DNA of 64,000 bases, taken from the NCBI GenBank assembly GCA_963921425.1, contig OY992834.1, forward strand, positions 9,221,271 through 9,285,270, written 5' to 3'. Positions 60,697 to 64,000 of the stretch are shown one piece after another. The DNA comes from Dryas octopetala (lineage: Eukaryota > Streptophyta > Magnoliopsida > Rosales > Rosaceae). A model generated the notes under the pieces. The model searched no databases and was not told the origin of the DNA. It saw nothing but the letters and a program-made list of their open reading frames with translations. How positions within the stretch are numbered: position 1 is the stretch's first letter; each line of letters begins with the position of its first letter. A program made the position numbers and the translations under genes.

Positions 60697-61170
60697 GCAA
60701 CTGAACCCAAATCACCGCCCGAAAAGCTTAAAAGAAAATAGAAGAAAAACCCAAAAAGCTCAAAACCCAAGAAAACTCAAATCCCTCCAAAAGATTTCCA
60801 ACAGAAACCCTATCTGAGCCCTCGGATCCCAACGTTCGAAACCCCCCTTAGCTCAAACTCTCTCTCTCTCTCTCTCTAGCAACTTTCTCTCTCAAAAAAG
60901 ACGCGGGAGTTTCCAGAGTGGGGGCTACAGACCGATGGATCCTAGAGAAGCGAGGTTGACGGGGAATCGGAGACCTCAACTCACTCTCTCCTTGTGGGTT
61001 TTTTCCGCGATTCGCAAAATTTTTTGCGTCAAACCCTAGCGAATTTCTTTTTTTTCCTATTTTTTTATTTAAAAGAATTTTGTTTTTTTGTATTAATTTT
61101 TTAATATTTCCCTTCTCTCTCTTTTTTCTGCTCAAGTTTGGGCGATGAAGCACTTCTGCTTTATATGGCT
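60697..61170 (-). promoter_or_regulatory. BRM 5' UTR and proximal promoter
   Basis: Directly upstream of the BRM ATG is a leader with a CT run (60861-60878 on the plus strand, GA on the sense strand), then a GC-richer stretch to about 61040, then T-rich DNA. The transcription start is not determinable from sequence alone. The 101-codon frame here is not supported. Confidence 0.5.
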
Positions 61171-61918
61171 TTGTGCTTAACTATGAGGTTGGGTACTTGG
61201 GTGTATATTGGGTCCGGTTGACTACCGTTAGATATTCGCCCAGGGGTACACTTGGAAATTGACCCTGTAGTTCCATATAATTACGGAAATGCCATTGTTT
61301 GGTCAATTAAGAGAATTATGTTACTCCCAAAACAAGACAAAATTATGCTAAAATTATAATATATTTTCTGGCCTATTCGTTGAAGCTCTTTGTCATAACT
61401 TAATGTGTAAAAGCCATTGTTTTTTACCATATTATACCCAATCATGTGGTAGCTGATATGTGAGTTATTATATAAACAGTAATGCTACACTTACCACATT
61501 TTTATATCACAATTTCATACCATCTTACATGACATTCATACATTGGATACTACAAATTAAAAAATAAAACCTAAAAAAGAAAAAGGAAATACCCTTCCAA
61601 TAAAGTAATGACACATCAGGTAGGATACAAATCATCATTTGGCCATAGTAATTAATATATGGCAAGTAAACATTCTTTCTAGTGAAATATGGTAAGTATA
61701 TATCAATTATCTTATAATGTGATCGGAAACAATACTCTTAGGAAAACGCTTTTTCATTTCAATTAATTCTTAAATTTTCTAAAAAATGACATATCAATAA
61801 TTATAAATTGAGTTATGGATATGATGATGATACATTTACATTATGCAATTTATTAAATAAAATAGGAGAGTGTTATACACGCTCCCCTAAAAGCTTATGG
61901 TGTAAATAGAACGACTTT

Positions 61919-62006
61919 TTTTTTTGAATAAATAAATAGTACTACTCTTTTTTTTGGATAAATAAATAGTACTACTTTTTTTTGGATAAAGAAATAGTAC
62001 TACTAC
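61919..62006 (+). repeat. Three-copy tandem repeat
   Basis: A unit of a T-run, then GATAAATAAATAGTACTACT in slightly varied form, occurs three times in a row at a spacing of about 33 bases. Probably slippage. Confidence 0.75.
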
Positions 62007-62224
62007 TCATATCATAGTAGTGTTGTTTGTACTCCTCTATAAGAATATGAGGAGAAAAAACCAATGTAACAGTATATATGTTAATTGTGTATGCTTTACA
62101 CTTTGAAGAAGATAGTGCGAATTAAAGATGATACTGAATTAATTGGCCAAAAAAAAAAGATGATGCTGAATTATCTTAAGTAATTTTGAAGTACATAATC
62201 GCTACTTTTAAACTCTATAGTATG

Positions 62225-63135
62225 AAGATTCTTTTAAGTGAGATTACTGTTAATTTATATAATTTTATTTCAATGAGATTAGGGAAATTTAAGTGTCAAA
62301 GCCTGTTAATGATTCTCACTTCAAAGTGACTCAAATTAAGACTAATATTTTACTTAAGATGCAAATGAGAATATTCCGTCAACTTAATTCAAACACCCGT
62401 TATTTTCAGGGGTGAAATTGTCAAATCACTCACCAATAAAACATAATTATAAAAATTATAACATTAAAATATAAAAATAAAAATAAAAAAATGGGAGAGG
62501 ACGCAAACCCTTCATCCCCACCCCACCACACATCACTGCTCCACTCCGACGACGACCCTCTCCCCTCCAGCATTGGCGACCACCCCCTACCCCTACCCCG
62601 ACCCCTCTCTATCTCTATCTCTCTCTTTCTCTCTGTCTCTCTAGTGGGAACGTCGTTGGACCCAAGCGATACCTAGGACTTCATCGACTTTCATATCAGA
62701 GGTCGGTGAAGCCATCGGCACCTCTTGGGTCCGGCGTTGTTCACGTTAGGTATAGAGATAAAGAGAGAACGTTAGGGTGGGGGTGGTGGTCACTGGTACC
62801 GAAAGGGTCACTGGGGCGAGGGAAAGGGTGAATGTGTAGGGAGGGAGATCTGCATCCCCCCTATTTTTTTTTCTTCTTTTGATTTTCTTTTTAAAAAAAT
62901 TTCTTTTATTAGTTTATTTTTTTCTTGTTTTAGTTTTATTTTTATAATTTTTTATATTTTTACAAAAATCATAAAGGATTTGACGGTCTATCCTCATTTG
63001 TGACTTAAATCAAGTATGAATTTTTTTTTTTTTTTTTGGATCACTCTGAAGTGGGAATCATGATATGGCTCCAACACCTAAGTTTGAATCATTTTTCTAA
63101 AATTTTACCGTAAGATTACTGCTAATATATATATA
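62225..63135. mobile_element. Long inverted-repeat element with GC-rich core
   Basis: The left arm (about 62225-62500) and right arm (about 62860-63120) are imperfect inverted copies. Matches include CACTTTGAAGTGAGAATCAT on the complement of the left against CACTCTGAAGTGGGAATCAT on the right, GTCAAATC in both arms near the inner side, and TATAAAAATAAAAAT-type runs. The core (about 62490-62850) is GC-rich with CCCCACCCC and GGGTGGGGG stretches, also partly complementary. The 61-codon Pro/Ser frame starting at 62491 lies in the core and is unlikely to be a gene. It is probably a foldback or MITE-class element; the class is unknown. Confidence 0.55.
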
Positions 63136-64000
63136 TATATATATATTGGGAAGAATATATTTTTATTTAAATGAGACTACTGTGATACCTTTCACATCAT
63201 TAGTACTTTAGGTGCTGCATAAAATTGTTTTTTTTTTTGGCCAACTGCATGAAATTGTATTTGAATGTGTAAAAACATAGCTATATTCAATTTGACAAAC
63301 CCAACATACCTCCAATTCAATAAAGAAAAAAGTAAAATAGGCTTAGCCAATCAACTCTCTATATGAGTTTCTATGTATGGTATATCTTTCCTATAACCTT
63401 TTGCTTTATGGGAGATTTGTTTCTCACTTTTTCTTCAAAGAATAAATATTGTTACCAATTAAACTATACTCTCACCAACTTTTGTATTCTACCAAATACC
63501 AATATAGTGTAGCTTTGTAACACATGAACTTTTGTTATAGCTTCTAGCTAGCTATGTGCATTCATGGCCAAATCTCATCTAAACAAGTTTCCTTCTTTTG
63601 CACTCAAGCATTAATTGTGCTATTTTATTTTATTTTATTTTGTGCTTACATCATTTAAGATTTAACTAAAGCTTAGGAGCCATTAATAATGGGACTATGC
63701 TTGTAAATTTTGAGGAAAGGAGGGGGTTTTATTTAAATTTTCCTTTCCATTTTGTTGGTAAAGATTTTCATTAATTGTACGATTGTATGTGTACCGACCT
63801 TATTCGCTTAGCTCCACCAAAATACATTCATACTTTACCTTATTAACAAATGCACTTGAGGAGCCATACAAAACCAGGAGAAATATTATTTTTTATCTAA
63901 ATATTCTTTTCTTTTTTACTTAAGATAAAAAAGAATGTGAAAGTTGAACTCTAACTGTAAATATAAAGTCTACTACTAAAATTAGTCCCCACAAACAAAA

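Larger units (their letters stand above)
61171..64000. other. Intergenic right end, AT-rich with palindromic element
   Basis: No gene is supported. Contents: a local tandem repeat of about 33 bases with AAATAGTACTACT (about 61919-62006, three copies), a long inverted-repeat element (62225-63135), a TA microsatellite (63127-63146), and otherwise unremarkable AT-rich DNA. Numerous poly-T runs occur. The sequence at 61470-61740 has motifs seen in plant MITE ends (AGTAATGCTACACTTACCAC) but no partner end was confirmed. Confidence 0.6.

Noticed and set aside
62491..62676. 61-residue Pro/Ser-rich frame
   Set aside because: It sits in the GC-rich core of an inverted-repeat element, ends in low-complexity CT sequence, and has no homology that I recognise.
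1..64000. CRISPR arrays, bacterial operons, rRNA or tRNA genes
   Set aside because: There is no regular spacer-repeat array, no Shine-Dalgarno gene clusters, and no cloverleaf or rRNA signature that I could recognise. All genes are plant nuclear type.

Overview
The window is plant nuclear DNA from a eudicot. The genes are spliced with GT-AG introns, the spacers are AT-rich, there are many miniature inverted-repeat elements (MITEs) and GA/CT microsatellites, and every recognisable protein belongs to a land-plant family. The gene order suggests a rosid with a simple, unduplicated version of this block. Rosaceae is my guess, but the sequence does not prove it.

Layout from left to right: a 5' fragment of a SYP71-type syntaxin (66-763, minus, cut by the window edge); a 14-exon TMEM8/PGAP6-like membrane protein with an EGF-like module (4138-12280, plus); a calmodulin-binding receptor-like cytoplasmic kinase, CRCK2 type (13500-16000, minus); a PPR protein (17888-19903, minus); a RHB1A-type RING-H2 E3 ligase (21728-23034, plus); an intronless G-type lectin receptor kinase, SD2-2/RLK4 type (27520-30222, plus); a MATE transporter, DTX34 type (31751-35243, plus); an ARID-ELM2-SANT protein, ARID1 type (39118-42015, plus); a UBC4/5/6-type E2 enzyme (46613-49571, plus); and the SWI/SNF ATPase BRAHMA (50365-60696, minus). 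All splice models were read by eye and keep frame across every junction.

The most informative large-scale observation is the gene order. From memory of Arabidopsis locus numbers, the nine genes after the syntaxin alternate between two Arabidopsis segments, At2g46060 down to At2g46020 and At4g00330 up to At4g00350. Each set is collinear. The window therefore looks like the unfractionated ancestor of a duplicated Arabidopsis block pair that later lost complementary copies.

The spacers hold most of the unexplained structure: two MITEs with 8-bp target duplications (23732-24438 and 43618-44129), a probable nested MITE pair (35910-36921), a short retroposed RNase-H-like fragment with a poly-A tail (about 35604-35793), a dispersed repeat present twice 25 kb apart (1178-1615 and 26460-26929), a strong hairpin between convergent genes (12815-12960), and a long palindromic element at the right end (62225-63135). 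I saw no prokaryotic system, CRISPR array, rRNA or tRNA. The genes are mostly housekeeping or regulatory (membrane fusion, kinase signalling, ubiquitination, chromatin remodelling, transport) and do not form one pathway. ARID1-type proteins and BRM are both nuclear chromatin factors, and RHB1A and the E2 both act in ubiquitination, but their adjacency does not by itself imply joint function.
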